Assembly: GCA_020809705.1 (NCBI GenBank)
Contig: CP085834.1
Location: 1,798,001-1,862,000, forward strand
Direction: 5' to 3'
Length of the DNA stretch: 64,000 nucleotides
DNA from: Calonectria ilicicola
Lineage: Eukaryota; Ascomycota; Sordariomycetes; Hypocreales; Nectriaceae
Part shown: positions 35,786 through 46,548 of the stretch, piece after piece
Numbering within the stretch: the first letter of the stretch is position 1
Layout: each line of letters begins with the position of its first letter
Program-made: the position numbers and the translations under genes
Notes under the pieces: model-generated
Databases searched by the model: none
What the model was told of the DNA's origin: nothing
The model's input: the letters and a program-made list of their open reading frames with translations, nothing else

Positions 35786-35809
35786 AAGTGGGGGAATGAT
35801 CGACCCCCC
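35786..35809 (+). promoter_or_regulatory. GTGGGG...CCCCCC element, copy 2
   Basis: Second copy of the 24-bp element, starting AAGTGGGGGA and ending GACCCCCC, 240-263 bp before the P450 ATG. Start-to-start spacing from copy 1 is exactly 60 bp, close to six helical turns. Paired CreA-like sites are the form usually bound in vivo. Confidence 0.55.
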
Positions 35810-36048
35810 TCCGCTGCCGATTGGATTAACCCCAAGTCTAACAAGACTCAAGGTCTGATGCGATAAAATAAGACGGTCGGGATTACTTGATTCGGTGGAT
35901 TATCCTTGGATAGAAAGTCTTGGTTCTAACCAAACTCCTTCTGTTTTCACCCGTATAACATACTGTTGAGTATCAGGTACAATATCGCATATCTTACACA
36001 TTCAGTCGGTATCATCATTAAATTTGAGATCGCATAATCCCCAAAGCT

Positions 36049-37941
36049 ATGGCTGTATTGACAAAGATTTTGCCTGTTGTAGGGGTACTAATGCTAGTCA
36101 TTCAACTTATCTACAACCGAATTCAGAAACAATGTCGAATGCCGCCTGGAACTAAACCGCCACCAGGGCCAAAAGGCTTCCCGGTGTTGGGAAATATGCT
36201 TCAAATCCCTCCATTTCATTCATGGCTCAAGTTCAAGGATTGGGCAGATGAATATGGCCCAATTGTGAGATTCAAGATCCTTGGTCGCGAGAACGTTGTG
36301 ATCTCAACCGAAAATATTGCAAATGACCTACTACGAGAGAGAGGCACGCTTTACTCTTCTCGCGAACAGTTGGTGATGGCGGGCGATCTTCTTTCAGACA
36401 ATCTTCGTCCTTTATTGCAGGGCTACAACGGTAATATTTTCCCCACTGATGGCAACTACCTGGCAGGCTTTTATTGTGTGAAGAAAGGCGGAGCTGATAA
36501 AATCGATGTTTTAGAAGAATGGCGACGTGGACGGAAGCTCATGCATCGTTTGACGATGACAAATATGGCGAATTCATACCAGCATGCACAAAGTCTTGAG
36601 TCAAAAAGAATGCTATACGATCTTATCAGAGACCCATCCAAGTATGAGCTCTGGTTTGAGCGCTACGCTGGTGGTCTAATCTTTCGTATCGGATACGGCA
36701 AAACTATTGTGACAGGTGAAGAAGAACATGCGAGAAAGGCTCTGCAAGTCGTCCACACAGTGGAAAGAATTGCGTCTCCCGGTTCGTATCTCGTCGACAC
36801 CCTGCAGTTCTTGAGATATCTACCAGAACGGTTAGCTCCGTTTAAGAAGGAAGGCCGGGAGCTTCATGAATCTGAACTCGACTTCTTTCGAACTCTGATC
36901 AAAGATGTCCAGGCTGAAAGAAATGCTGGCACAGTAACTCCTTCTTTCGTCAACATATGGCTTGAGGAGAAGGAAGCCCATGGAATGACTGAAGACCAAG
37001 CGGCATATGTAATTGGAACGCTTTTTGAAGCAGGGAGTGGAACAACGGCATCTGCTCTGATGTCTTTTGTGTTAGCTCTGACTCTACATCCGCAGTGGCA
37101 GGAGGTTCGTAGAAAAGACTGCCAGCATTTCCTACTTTTCCGACAACTGACTCTATACAGAGGCTTTGGCAAGAAGTTGACCTAGTTTGCCCAGATCGAA
37201 TGCCTGAGTTTGAGGACATTCCAAACCTTCCATTATGTCGTGCAGTGATCAAAGAGGTCCTGCGTTGGAGGCCTGTCACGGCTGGAGGTGAGACTCGGTT
37301 TTGAAATGTCGATGTTTGCGCGGCATGACCACCAAACTAACAATGGAGGAAATTAGGTGTGCCTCACCAACTGATCAAGGACGACGTGTATAAGGGATAC
37401 TTCTTCCCCGAAGGCACTAACGTTCACGCTAACCAGTGGTAAGATCTAATAATTAACCCAATCAACTGTTGTATCACTGCTTATGAGAGACCTTAGGGCC
37501 ATCCATCGCGACCCAAAGTTATACCCTGACCCAGAAGCCTTCAACCCAGATAGATGGTTAAAGCCAGAATTCCCAACCTTCAAAGAACCGCTAACCAAAT
37601 TCCCGACTTTGCAAAACTTTTCAGCTTTTGGATTTGGCCGCAGGATCTGTCCCGGGATGAATATTGCAGAGCGGTCTCTTTACATTCTCACTGCGCGGAT
37701 TGCCTGGGCGTGTCGAATCAGTCGCAAAAGAGATGCCCAAGGAAGAGAGATTATACCGCCTGCATATTATTACACCTCTGGATTTAACACGCAACCAAAA
37801 CCTTTTCCATTTGAACTCGCAGCAAGATCCAACGAAAAGGAGGCTTATGTTAATGATGCCTGGGTTGAGGCACAAGCATCTGATCCACTCAAGCATACGG
37901 CCAGTTACAAGCTGGGCCATAGCAACGGAATGAAAATCTAA
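36049..37941 (+). CDS. Cytochrome P450 monooxygenase
   Basis: Predicted 541-aa protein from exons 36049-36430, 36515-37104, 37161-37287, 37357-37438 and 37497-37941. The N-terminal hydrophobic anchor (residues 5-22) and the proline hinge PPGTKPPPGPKGFPVLGN indicate an ER-membrane enzyme. The I-helix oxygen-binding motif is AGSGTT (residues 300-305), the ExxR motif is E356-V-L-R359, and the haem loop is FGFGRRICPG with Cys445 as ligand. The first intron (84 nt) is in frame; splicing it gives LQGYNEEWRRGRKLMH, the normal WRRxRK C-helix, so retention would insert 28 residues there. The family looks like a fungal oxidative tailoring or detoxification CYP. It is downstream of the AtuA-like gene on the same strand, under its own promoter with two CreA-like elements. 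The substrate is unknown. Confidence 0.92.
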
Positions 37942-38381
37942 GTCGGAAGCTTCTTTTACGGTTCTCCGATTTATTCGGGTTTAGACTCAATAATAGACCA
38001 GTAGAATCTTCCAAGAAAGCAATAGCCTGTTGTTCCGATATCGCGGCATGCGCCAGAGAGCACGATGTTTGATATCCAAAGCCTCATCTGCAGCCTCTGT
38101 TTGCTTTTAAAAAGCTCTCTTAACTGTCATCTGCTTTATTCGTCTTTCCCGTCGTCCAGAGCAACCTCAAATAGCTACAGATGGGCATCCTTTGTCTTCT
38201 TATGTGAACGTGCCGGCGTTACACACTTCAACCAATCAATCTATCAAAGCAGACTCGCGCATACACAAATTAATTGATCGATTGAGCGAAGTTTTTAAGA
38301 CTGGTACAATCCCATGTGAGAAAAAATCACCATGCCGTGGATGAGAGGGGAAAAGGGGTGTTTTCAATCATCGGAGGGAAT

Positions 38382-38512
38382 CCCTGTCAATGGTCGTTGT
38401 CCCCAATTCGGTAATTATATCACGTGTTCTCCATAAATCCCTTGATAGCAGCCAATAGTCGATCAGAGATTGGATGATTATGCTGAACTGGGTATAACGG
38501 CCATTGACAGGG
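38382..38512. repeat. MITE-like element with 12-bp TIRs
   Basis: A 131-bp element bounded by CCCTGTCAATGG (38382-38393) and its exact reverse complement CCATTGACAGGG (38501-38512). Inside is GGTAATTATATCACGTGT (38410-38427), shared exactly with a second copy downstream. No clear target-site duplication is visible. The size and TIRs fit a miniature inverted-repeat element. Confidence 0.6.
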
Positions 38513-38604
38513 AGGTCCATTGACCCATCCCTACGTTAGATCCGCTTTGGACGAACCGAAATCATTCACGTCGGGGATGGGTCAATGGTCCCCCCTGTCA
38601 ATGG
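38501..38604. repeat. Large imperfect inverted repeat
   Basis: Arms 38501-38531 and 38574-38604 are complementary at 29 of 31 positions, with a 42-nt spacer. The inner 15 bp (CCATTGACCCATCCC at 38517-38531 against 38574-38588) pair perfectly. The arms are built from the same TCAATGG unit as the flanking elements, so this may be a nested or rearranged copy. Confidence 0.65.
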
Positions 38605-38607
38605 TCC

Positions 38608-38728
38608 CCCTGTCAATAGTCGCTATCCTTAATTTGGTAATTATATCACGTGTGTCCCTTCTCTTCCTTCTTAACAGCCAATAATCGACCACATGTGGCC
38701 CACTCCTGTTCGGACCATTGATGTTCCC
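38608..38728. repeat. Second, degenerate MITE-like copy
   Basis: Starts CCCTGTCAATAG and ends near CCATTGATGTTCCC, so its TIRs have decayed. It shares GGTAATTATATCACGTGT (38636-38653) and the following AACAGCCAATAATCGA-type segment with the first copy. Differences include several C-to-T changes (for example CCCC to CCTT). Confidence 0.5.
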
Positions 38729-39659
38729 GATCACGTGCAGTGAAATCGCTCCCGTCTGTCCCGTGCCCACCCAGTTACTGTTAGACAGGCGCCTACCCTA
38801 GAGATAGTTTTGAGATCAAACAAGACGCCGGCATTCAAGTTTTGACCGTCTTTCTGATAGGAGATGGTCTTTTTTGGCTATTTTGGTGCAATAAAATTTG
38901 TACGTAGCTTTCGAAATAATACCCAATAGTGTCACCCTTTCGTTCAAGATGGTCATCATTCAATATAGTCATCACTTCATTATCTGCATTCGTAATCATT
39001 ATCATGGCTTGGTCAGTGCACTTGCCATGCATAAATGTTCTGCCGGCTCCGATACCCCAATCAGCGCCTTACCAGCCACAATTTCATTTGATTCCAAAAC
39101 AAAATGCCAGATTGGGACCGTACCTTCATCCTCTCCGATTTGTTTTGATACTAAATGTAAATGAAAAGGAAAAGCCATCTATATTTCATCAGTTGGACCA
39201 ATCAACTGTAAATAATACGCTGTGCTTTTCCAGGTCTATCAGAATGTGGAATCGATTCTGTGGAATCATGGTGAGGCTGAAGAGGCAGTGCTGATAGTGG
39301 ACCAGCCACTACCCGATTGGGATGCAAAGCGCGAGCGGCTTACACCCAGTTTCAGGTCTTAGATCCAATGACTGCCCAATGACTGCTCAGTGACCTGGCT
39401 CATCTGTTACATGCCCGAGATGATTCCTTTTTGATAGTCGTGATTTGGAATGCACTGCTTTAATTTTCAGCTGTGCTGACGCTGTCGTCATCACATCACC
39501 ATCAGCCCTATCTGACATCTGAATAAGGCTGCTTAGCAAGCTATAAGAAGCCATGAGCCCGCTCTCCTTGTTTACGAAAAAAGAGATAGCAGAACAAGCA
39601 AAGAGGCCTTCTTCCACAATAAATCTCACATTTTCTCCATCACTCCCATAACCTTCATC

Positions 39660-40448
39660 ATGGCTTCCATCCTCCGCAAGCTGTTCCGTCGCAAGAAGCA
39701 GGCTCCTCTGGTCTGCGAAGTCTCTCTCGACAACGACGGCCACCCAATCGCCGACGACCCAAACCACAAGCACACCTCAGCTTGCTTCATCGACTTTGAG
39801 CCTCTCGCCCTCGTCGAACTCTATCAATCTCAAGGCTGCAAGTCCTGTCCTCCGGCCATCCCAGGCATCCAGGATGCCACGAGCCACCCAAACCTGCTCC
39901 TCTTGACCTTCGACGTCACCCTCTTCGATCACGCGGGCTGGAAAGACACATTTGCTAGCCCTGCTTGGGACCAGCGCCAGCGCGCCTACGCAAAGACCTG
40001 GGGCCGCACCAGCCTCTTCACCCCTCAGCTCATTGTCAACGGTGTTGCCGACGGCTCTGGTGCGGGAGGCAAAGATGAGATCCAGGGCATTGTTACCAAA
40101 GCTAGGGGCATGCAGCACGCCATGAACTGGCACATTTATCTCGATGCCAACGATACCGACATCAAGATTGACTCTGACAATTACGAGGTGGAGACGCACG
40201 ATATCATTGTCATCGTATACAACGGTAGTGACGAGGTGGTCAAAATCGGAAAGGGCCCGAACAAGGGCAAAAAGGTCAACCACCGCAATGTTGTTACCAA
40301 CCTCATGAAGATTGGAGAATGGACTGGTGGAAACATCACCGTGCCGCTCCCTTCGCCTCGATCAACAATGGACCCAAAGCAGGATGCAGTGGTCATCGTC
40401 CAGCAGGGCGGTGCTGGCGGACCCATTGTTGCTGCTGCAAAGTTGTGA
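39660..40448 (+). CDS. DUF1223 thioredoxin-like protein
   Basis: Single-exon gene for 262 aa, starting at the first ATG (MASILRKLFRRKKQ). The central domain reads LVELYQSQGCKSCPPAIP, with a CxxC pair at Cys60 and Cys63 followed by a Pro-Pro. It continues with DHAGWKDTFASPAWDQRQRAY and TPQLIVNGVADG, the characteristic order of DUF1223. This is a thioredoxin-fold family best known as secreted bacterial proteins. The fungal version here has no signal peptide but a strongly basic N-terminus. Redox or metal-related activity is suggested by the CxxC but not established for the family. It stands alone between intergenic regions. Confidence 0.85.
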   Translation: MASILRKLFRRKKQAPLVCEVSLDNDGHPIADDPNHKHTSACFIDFEPLALVELYQSQGCKSCPPAIPGIQDATSHPNLLLLTFDVTLFDHAGWKDTFASPAWDQRQRAYAKTWGRTSLFTPQLIVNGVADGSGAGGKDEIQGIVTKARGMQHAMNWHIYLDANDTDIKIDSDNYEVETHDIIVIVYNGSDEVVKIGKGPNKGKKVNHRNVVTNLMKIGEWTGGNITVPLPSPRSTMDPKQDAVVIVQQGGAGGPIVAAAKL

Positions 40449-40971
40449 GCAAGGTATAATTAGTGGTTGGAGATTGATGAGACATTATTGATCTTATTTT
40501 CGTATGCTCTCGCTTTCTGAAGTTTGAGTATCATGGAGTTAAAGGCCTATGCCTTGACTGGACCACCAAAGAGAGTTGAAAACACATAGTCTTTGGGTCG
40601 GGAGTCTGGAGCTAGCTAGTCACAATGAAATAAATTCTATAATTACAAAGGCGAAAGTTTCATCCGATTGTTTCGGCGTGGCGCTTGTTCTAGAGCATGA
40701 TGCTAATTTGGCTAAACTATTTGCTACAGTAAAATGTGGATCATGCATTGTCGGGGAATTGATAATGGAGGCAATTCATGTTGTGCGAAAAATAGGTTTA
40801 AAGTCACGGGTCAGAGATATATTTAGATGAGAAAATGAAATACATGCATTGATGAAGATAATATATTCTGCTATAGCAATTTATGATCACTTTACGAAGA
40901 AGCCGTGGTTTGTGTGTTAGTAATCTACCTGCTGTATTCGTCTTACACCCTTAGCTTGGCATGAATCCGTA
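40449..40971. other. Convergent 3' intergenic stretch
   Basis: A 523-bp AT-rich gap between the convergent DUF1223 gene and the 194-aa orphan. It contains a short unlikely frame only. No repeat is visible. Confidence 0.4.
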
Positions 40972-41556
40972 TTAACCCTTCGATTCAGCGCGAAGATTCA
41001 AGTGACTCATGCCACAAAATGCGTTGAAATTAAGTGCGGCCTTTTGGATTTGTGCCTCGGTGCAATAGCCTTTTGCCATCAAATAGGCTGCAACGTTAAA
41101 TGCATAAGCCTCACTCTTTCCTCTAAGCTTTCCCCCAAAGATTTCGTCAAGGAGCGGGTAAAGTTTGGTATGATCTTGATCCATTTCTTTGACGAGCCAA
41201 TCCCAAAGATAGTCATTGGTACATTGATCCTCAGTCATGCCGCAAATAGCGAGCATTTTGTGGCAATAGTCATGCTTACCCCTGGGATCAGTGTCATAAA
41301 TTTGGGCCTTGTCGTCTACTTCAAGGTTTTGAAGCATCTCGTGACAATGCCATTTGTTCTTTTCCCTATGATATGCGGCAATGGACCATTGCCAGTACCT
41401 TATCGGTATAGTTTCATCACGGTCTCTCGAACCTTTGCCGGGAGGCGCCGAAATTATAAAGTACAGGCTCGCGACCGAATCTGAGCGGTAAGGTGCGGGC
41501 GGTGGACGCTGAACACCACTTTCCGGATAAAAGGACGGACCTGGCGCGGAAGACAT
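40972..41556 (-). CDS. Hypothetical 194-aa protein
   Basis: Continuous ATG-to-stop frame of 194 codons. The N-terminus is Pro/Ser-rich (MSSAPGPSFYPESGVQRPPP), followed by a compact helical-looking domain rich in Cys, His, Trp and Tyr (KWHCHEMLQNL, YCHKMLAICGMTEDQC, YLWDWLVKEMDQ, YAFNVAAYLMAKGYCTEAQI). There is no signal peptide or membrane segment. The base composition and long frame without stops support a real gene, but I recognise no family. The Cys/His pairs could bind metal; that is only a possibility. Confidence 0.6.
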   Translation of the reverse strand: MSSAPGPSFYPESGVQRPPPAPYRSDSVASLYFIISAPPGKGSRDRDETIPIRYWQWSIAAYHREKNKWHCHEMLQNLEVDDKAQIYDTDPRGKHDYCHKMLAICGMTEDQCTNDYLWDWLVKEMDQDHTKLYPLLDEIFGGKLRGKSEAYAFNVAAYLMAKGYCTEAQIQKAALNFNAFCGMSHLNLRAESKG

Positions 41557-42883
41557 TTTATATTGCGGAAGAAACTGGAAAATGGAAATCTACTCTGACG
41601 TCCGAAATGAGATTTATGTGTGTGAACAACCACTGGGAAACCCTTTTTTGTTGAAGAGTTCGTGATGGAAAGTCCATAAAGTGGATCATGAGATGTGGTT
41701 AACGACCTTCAAGGCCGAAAGAAACACCTCGGAAAAGAGAAATATCTGGCGTTGTTTATAATTCTAGATTCTGGCTTCCATGTAAGTATTTCTGCCCGTT
41801 TCTTGGGTATGATTCAACGCCCAATTGTTTCCCATTTATTTTGTTCAACCGCTGTGGCATGGACAACGATGGATTTCAGTTATCTATCAAGCCCTTGGAC
41901 GACAATTTAAACTAATAGATTGGCTGGGTAGCAACTGCAATATACGTTTTTGTATTGAGTCATTTTAAATCCCTACCGCTAACAAAGTGAACAAGTTGCA
42001 GATAAATTTGGGTCTTTGTTCCAAACCGAACCTTTACTGTGAATGAACTATTAAACTAACGGAGGCTAAAATTCAATGTCACAAGTAGCTGTTATTTGCA
42101 AATCGTTGCAAATATCTCGGTGACTCAAGACATTGTTCATAGTTCACTGACTACAGGGCTGTAAACTGCATCCTGAACTGAATTGCAGAGCTGGCAAACC
42201 ACATACATACGTACCGCCAAAATGACCATGACTCAGCCGTCTGCATCTATCTCACTACGTTAATTATTGTATTTACGGAGGAATATTGAGCATTAGTTTT
42301 TGAATATTCAATCTATACACAAAATGAGGGAGTAGCTACGTGCAATTTCTCGAATCATATGTAGGGCCGCATGGGGCCAACCCGAGGAGTACGCACAGAT
42401 CAGCTTACAGCTTTTGTTCAAGTAACTGCTGATGTAACCCATCGCGACCATAGAGTCTTTGGCACCATTGCGCTTAGAGAGTTTTTCATTCTTGCGGCTA
42501 AAGCCATAGCCACAGACATAGGCGCCGCCTCGAAACCAAGGCTGCGGTATAATAGAGAATTTCCTTGAGTAATGGCTAGGAGAGAGCTATTTCTCGAAGG
42601 CCCAAGCATCGCTTGACCCGCATGCCTCAATCCCCAATTGGCTGTTACCACGCTGTTGGTTGAGCAGTGCTCCAGGCAGGATGATGACTAACTACGATGC
42701 CACTTTACCACCACAGCCACAACCATGACTCAAAAGTGTCCTCTTCTAGTGCTCCCTAATTTCCATACATGAGCTCTCACACAAACCGTAGAAGACGGGT
42801 TGCAAACGCAGACTATATTTCGACTACAGGCAAGATCAGCGGTTTGTATAAATTGAACACAGGCTGCTTTGTGGTCTTAAGTC
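41557..42883. other. Divergent intergenic region
   Basis: A 1.3-kb mostly AT-rich gap between two divergent orphan genes, holding both promoters. Short overlapping frames around 42371-42651 on both strands lack family features. No repeat was seen. Confidence 0.4.
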
Positions 42884-44132
42884 ATGGATTCTTTCCTCGA
42901 GAACGCGGGGAAGCTGCTGGGTGCTCTCAACTTTCTCAACTTACCCTTGCACTCACATGCTGGTTCAAGCCCGGCTCTGGAGCTGGAGCGAAACCAATGG
43001 CTGGAAAGCAGCACTCGCGGTGAGCACATACCTTCCGGTTGACGTGCCCGACCATCCTAATAAAACTAATCCTATCTTCGCGCTCTTACAGAATCTATTC
43101 TTGTCGACTTCACCAAGTTTCTGCTTAATGGCGAGCCTGGCAGGAGAGCAGTCTTCATATCTGCAGAAACCGCGACGTTGAAGAACATTTTTTCTGCGCA
43201 TGCCAACCCAGACAACTGTAGGTTTCTTCCTTGCATCTACGAAAGCTGTTGCTGACCATTCCCACACAGGCTGGGACAGACTTTCGCTCGAGTCCTACCT
43301 CCTGACACAGATGCTCGATGACGAAGCATGTAAAGCTCTTTTAACAAGTTGCTCACACTTTCTTTGGGCACTGGTCACCCACTTCGCCCAATGGCCTTTC
43401 ACCACTACACCTTCTGGGACATTGGGACTAACCAGCCTGACGTTCCCGGCCTATGTCCGCGCCTTGGCCTTTCTCTCCGGCAGGCATAGTATCATATTCA
43501 GATCTTGGAGACCAGAAGACGAGGTCCCTGCCCGGAAGGATCGTTTGGTCTTGGAGCAGATTTTTCAGGCCATTACCACCACCCGGCCAGTGGGCCAAGC
43601 GTCTGATTCAAGTCCGCCAGGTCCCGTAGAACCTACCGCAGCATCTTGGCAGCGGGACATACTCGATGTCTTGAAGACAACCCAACCAGTCCTGAATGAA
43701 TTCACCGACTTAATTAACCGTGATGAGTTGACTCCTCTAGCCGTTCGATTGACTGCTCCGGCTCCTCGGGGGCTATCAAGTTCCAGTATCTCGCCTAATG
43801 AGGATTTGGTTCCATTCCTGGACCTGTCCATCTTACTTCTTCAGCATGCTTCTAAGTTTGACACCACCGGTACGCCTGTCTTGCTCATTAAGGATCTTGA
43901 TACTGATCGAACAAAGTTACAGCACGTCAAGTGGATATCATACGATACCTTCAAGAAGCAATTGGGCGATGATGACCTCAACATCTACGACGCTATCGCT
44001 CTTCCGTTTAACACATTTTTAAATCCGAATAGCTTGCGGGGCGGCAATATGGTCGATCGTACGACCGGGCAGAAAATGGATTTGTTGCTCTACGCATTGA
44101 GAAGGCCGGGCCTTACGCTGATCTCGAACTAG
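42884..44132 (+). CDS. Hypothetical 374-aa protein
   Basis: Predicted from exons 42884-43019, 43092-43217 and 43270-44132, with GT-AG introns of 72 and 52 nt that keep one frame. The start MDSFLENAGKLLGALNFLN gives an amphipathic helix. Later segments include LVDFTKFLLNGEPGRRAVFIS, a helical middle, a Pro/Ser-rich linker (SSPPGPVEPTAAS) and a C-terminal alpha/beta part (VLLIKDLDTDRTKLQHVKWISYDTFKKQLG). There is no signal peptide and no clear membrane helix. I recognise no family. The consistent splice structure and long third exon make a real gene likely. Confidence 0.6.
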
Positions 44133-44804
44133 GCTAAGAAGAAGGCATCACAGGCAAATCTAACATCGAAAGTCATTAAAAAAAAGTTAGAAAGAATTAG
44201 TTTGATTAAACCTATATATCTCCTCCATACCCGAGCTTCTAGACCAATGAAATTTGGATCTCATTTGTGTCCCAGTCAATCCCAAAGCTCACCAGGAAGG
44301 TGACCTGTTCAATTTGCCTCTGCTTGTGATATGCAAGACCATCTTGGTGCTTGCACCCATATTCTATTCCTCTCCGATGCACCAATAAAATCACCGAGCC
44401 AAGTTCCGCTTCGGATAGAAATACTGACCAGCATCCCCAGCAGCGGAAGGCATTGGTCGTCAACTTGGGCAGCCTGGTGTAGAAATATCGTGGAGAGAGT
44501 CCAAAGAACTTTTTCTTTTGGAAATTTCCAGTAGTGGAATTTTGGAGACAGTCAAATTTGCGCCGCCAACATCTGAAGGGCAACCCATAGGGTTGAAAGG
44601 TCGTGCTGAATCAATTGGCAAAGACTTATCCCACTTGTGTTTCTCAGTCATTTCATGAGAGTTGGTGGTTTCGATAAGGGATAGAGGACAAAATGTGTGA
44701 ACAGCAATGGATCTCAAGAATCCCGACAGTGATCGTAACAGGTATGTCGTTGCTAGCATATCTCGCACACCCAGACTCAAGATTCATCTCCATACAAATA
44801 CGGT
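44133..44804. other. Convergent intergenic stretch
   Basis: A 672-bp gap between the convergent 374-aa orphan and the Elf1-like gene. A 63-codon minus-strand frame starting MTEKHKWDKSLPIDSARPF (44651-44460) and overlapping frames are present but unsupported. This could be a decayed small gene. Confidence 0.35.
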
Positions 44805-45131
44805 TTACCAGCTGTTTGCCGATCGTACCGAGACTGATGAACAACAAATTCCAGAATACTCGGTCTTGGTGGGAGTATTTTCATCATTTGCCGCGGCCTC
44901 AGAGGCATCGACCCATTCGGAATAGACGTCCACAGCTGCAGATAACGAGTTCACAGGGCACTGAAACTGGAGGCCGCAAACCTTGCAGTACAGATGCCCA
45001 ACGCCGGCCTTTTTGTCAAGACGGACTGATACAGCATGTTGGCGGTCGCAAAAAAGACAAGTGAATGATGTGGGAAGGGCCTCCTTTTTCTTTTGGCTAA
45101 AGGCCTTGCTGGAAGACATGCGCTTACCCAT
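44805..45131 (-). CDS. ELF1: Elf1-like transcription elongation factor (zinc ribbon)
   Basis: A 108-aa protein starting MGKRMSSSKAFSQKKKEALP, the usual basic N-terminus of Elf1. The zinc ribbon follows with CLFC, then LDKKAGVGHLYCKVCGLQFQC and SAAVDVYSEWVDA, the order found in eukaryotic Elf1/ELOF1. In yeast and other eukaryotes this small nuclear protein binds RNA polymerase II and aids elongation through chromatin. All four zinc Cys are present. The C-terminal tail after the conserved domain (TPTKTEYSGICCSSVSVRSANSW) is not typical and could be altered by an unrecognised 3' intron. The frame is open upstream of the ATG but lacks ATG and is taken as leader. Confidence 0.82.
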   Translation of the reverse strand: MGKRMSSSKAFSQKKKEALPTSFTCLFCDRQHAVSVRLDKKAGVGHLYCKVCGLQFQCPVNSLSAAVDVYSEWVDASEAAANDENTPTKTEYSGICCSSVSVRSANSW

Positions 45132-46548
45132 GATGGCGGTAGTGGGTTGATGCGACTCTTCGAAGGTAGTGAAAGAAAAAGGGTATGATGTTGTGCAAGT
45201 ATAAAGCGAGGATCTGTTTTGGATTCTTTGGACCAATGCAACTTTGGAGATGAATCAGGCTGCTCGCAGATGCTTTTTTTGTGAGTGCATCGAAGTTGTA
45301 AAGGGAGAAGTTGGTCTACGCCTACTAGATGTCCTGCTTGGTCTTATATATTGGGTTGAGACCAGAAAGGTAGACGGTCATAATCGATCCCCAAGGTGGA
45401 CTGATTTAAACACCTGGATGCTGTAAAGTTTAGGCCGTTCAGTTACCTCGATATCTGACCTTCGTGGTTACACTCATAGCAATGATCATGAGACCAAACT
45501 GAGCCTGGGAAGAAAATTTTAATCATGAATGCCAAAGTATTTCTTAATTTTACATTTAACAGAATTTACCCATTAAAGCTCAAGCAACCTCTTGCATTAG
45601 TGTGGAAAAAGAAAAAGAACTGCTTTTAAGAATTAAAAGTATGATGGATCTCACATAAAGAACTAATTTGTCATTATACTAAGGTCCCAGGAAATCATCG
45701 CCAAACTTGGTTGTATCTGTCATCGTTGTGGCTTCGGAGCTCCCTCTTGTTCGAGCCCACTATCTCCCAAATGCCAAGGTGCCAAATTGGAAATTGACTT
45801 GCAAATGAAGTTAGAATGTTTATTTCAAGTAAAAGATTAATGACTCACGTCGCCAGTAGGGTTGCATACACCTTCTCGGGCTGGGGTGCATGCAAGTGGT
45901 GCGAATCTGGGTGCCTGAAGTTACTTGTAGGTTTAGACTTTGGCGACTTTGCAGCCGGCAAGGTTGTAAAGACTCGCAATTTCTCTTTAAAATAAAACTA
46001 CCGTGGAGAAACTAACGGAACCCTTCATAGCTGTTCTATCATCTTCGAAAGTGGATGCAGGATTTGGTTATTTCATTGGTCGGCATGAGTAATACGCGTC
46101 CGTGGTTGATAGGTGTATAGCTCTAGCAGTACTGCAAGAACTTTTGCAGAGTGAGAAGATAGGATGTTTGACAGATTGATCCGGAATATTAGGCAAAAGT
46201 GGAATAGAGGAGTCCTCTGATGAGCGTCATTCACATCGTTCGTCAAGATCAGTGCCTCATCTTTCGAACAGGGGAATTTTCCCAGAAGTCCCAATTTAAG
46301 GAGGGCCAAATCCGCTGATTTGGATCCTAATTAAGTTGCATGCTCCGCTCATGCGTAAGCGTCAGCCTTAGTCGAAAGATTGGCTAGGTTCCGTAAGCAC
46401 CATCATTACTGCAACAAATTTGGAGCTCAGCAAAGTGAGCATCATTATAAATGACCAGGGCTTGTCCCGGAGTAGGTACAAACTTTTACGACCAAATATT
46501 CTCTAGAAATCATCACCTTGGCACTGCACTTCTCTATCACCCTCAACC
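45132..46548. other. Divergent intergenic region
   Basis: A 1.4-kb AT-rich gap between the Elf1-like gene (minus) and the acyl-CoA ligase gene (plus). It holds both promoters. No gene, repeat or RNA signature was recognised. Confidence 0.4.

Larger units (their letters stand above)
34860..36048. promoter_or_regulatory. Upstream region of the P450 gene
   Basis: A 1.2-kb gap between the AtuA-like and P450 genes. Its right part holds two near-identical 24-bp G/C-run elements (listed separately). The remainder is AT-rich with no gene visible. Confidence 0.45.
37942..39659. other. Intergenic region carrying TIR elements
   Basis: A 1.7-kb gap with no protein gene. The middle (38382-38728) holds small inverted-repeat elements listed separately. 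A short direct repeat CCAATGACTGC occurs twice near 39365-39386. The right end is the promoter of the DUF1223 gene. Confidence 0.5.

Noticed and set aside
44460..44651. 63-codon minus-strand frame starting MTEKHKWDK
   Set aside because: Too little evidence; no family and neighbouring frames conflict.
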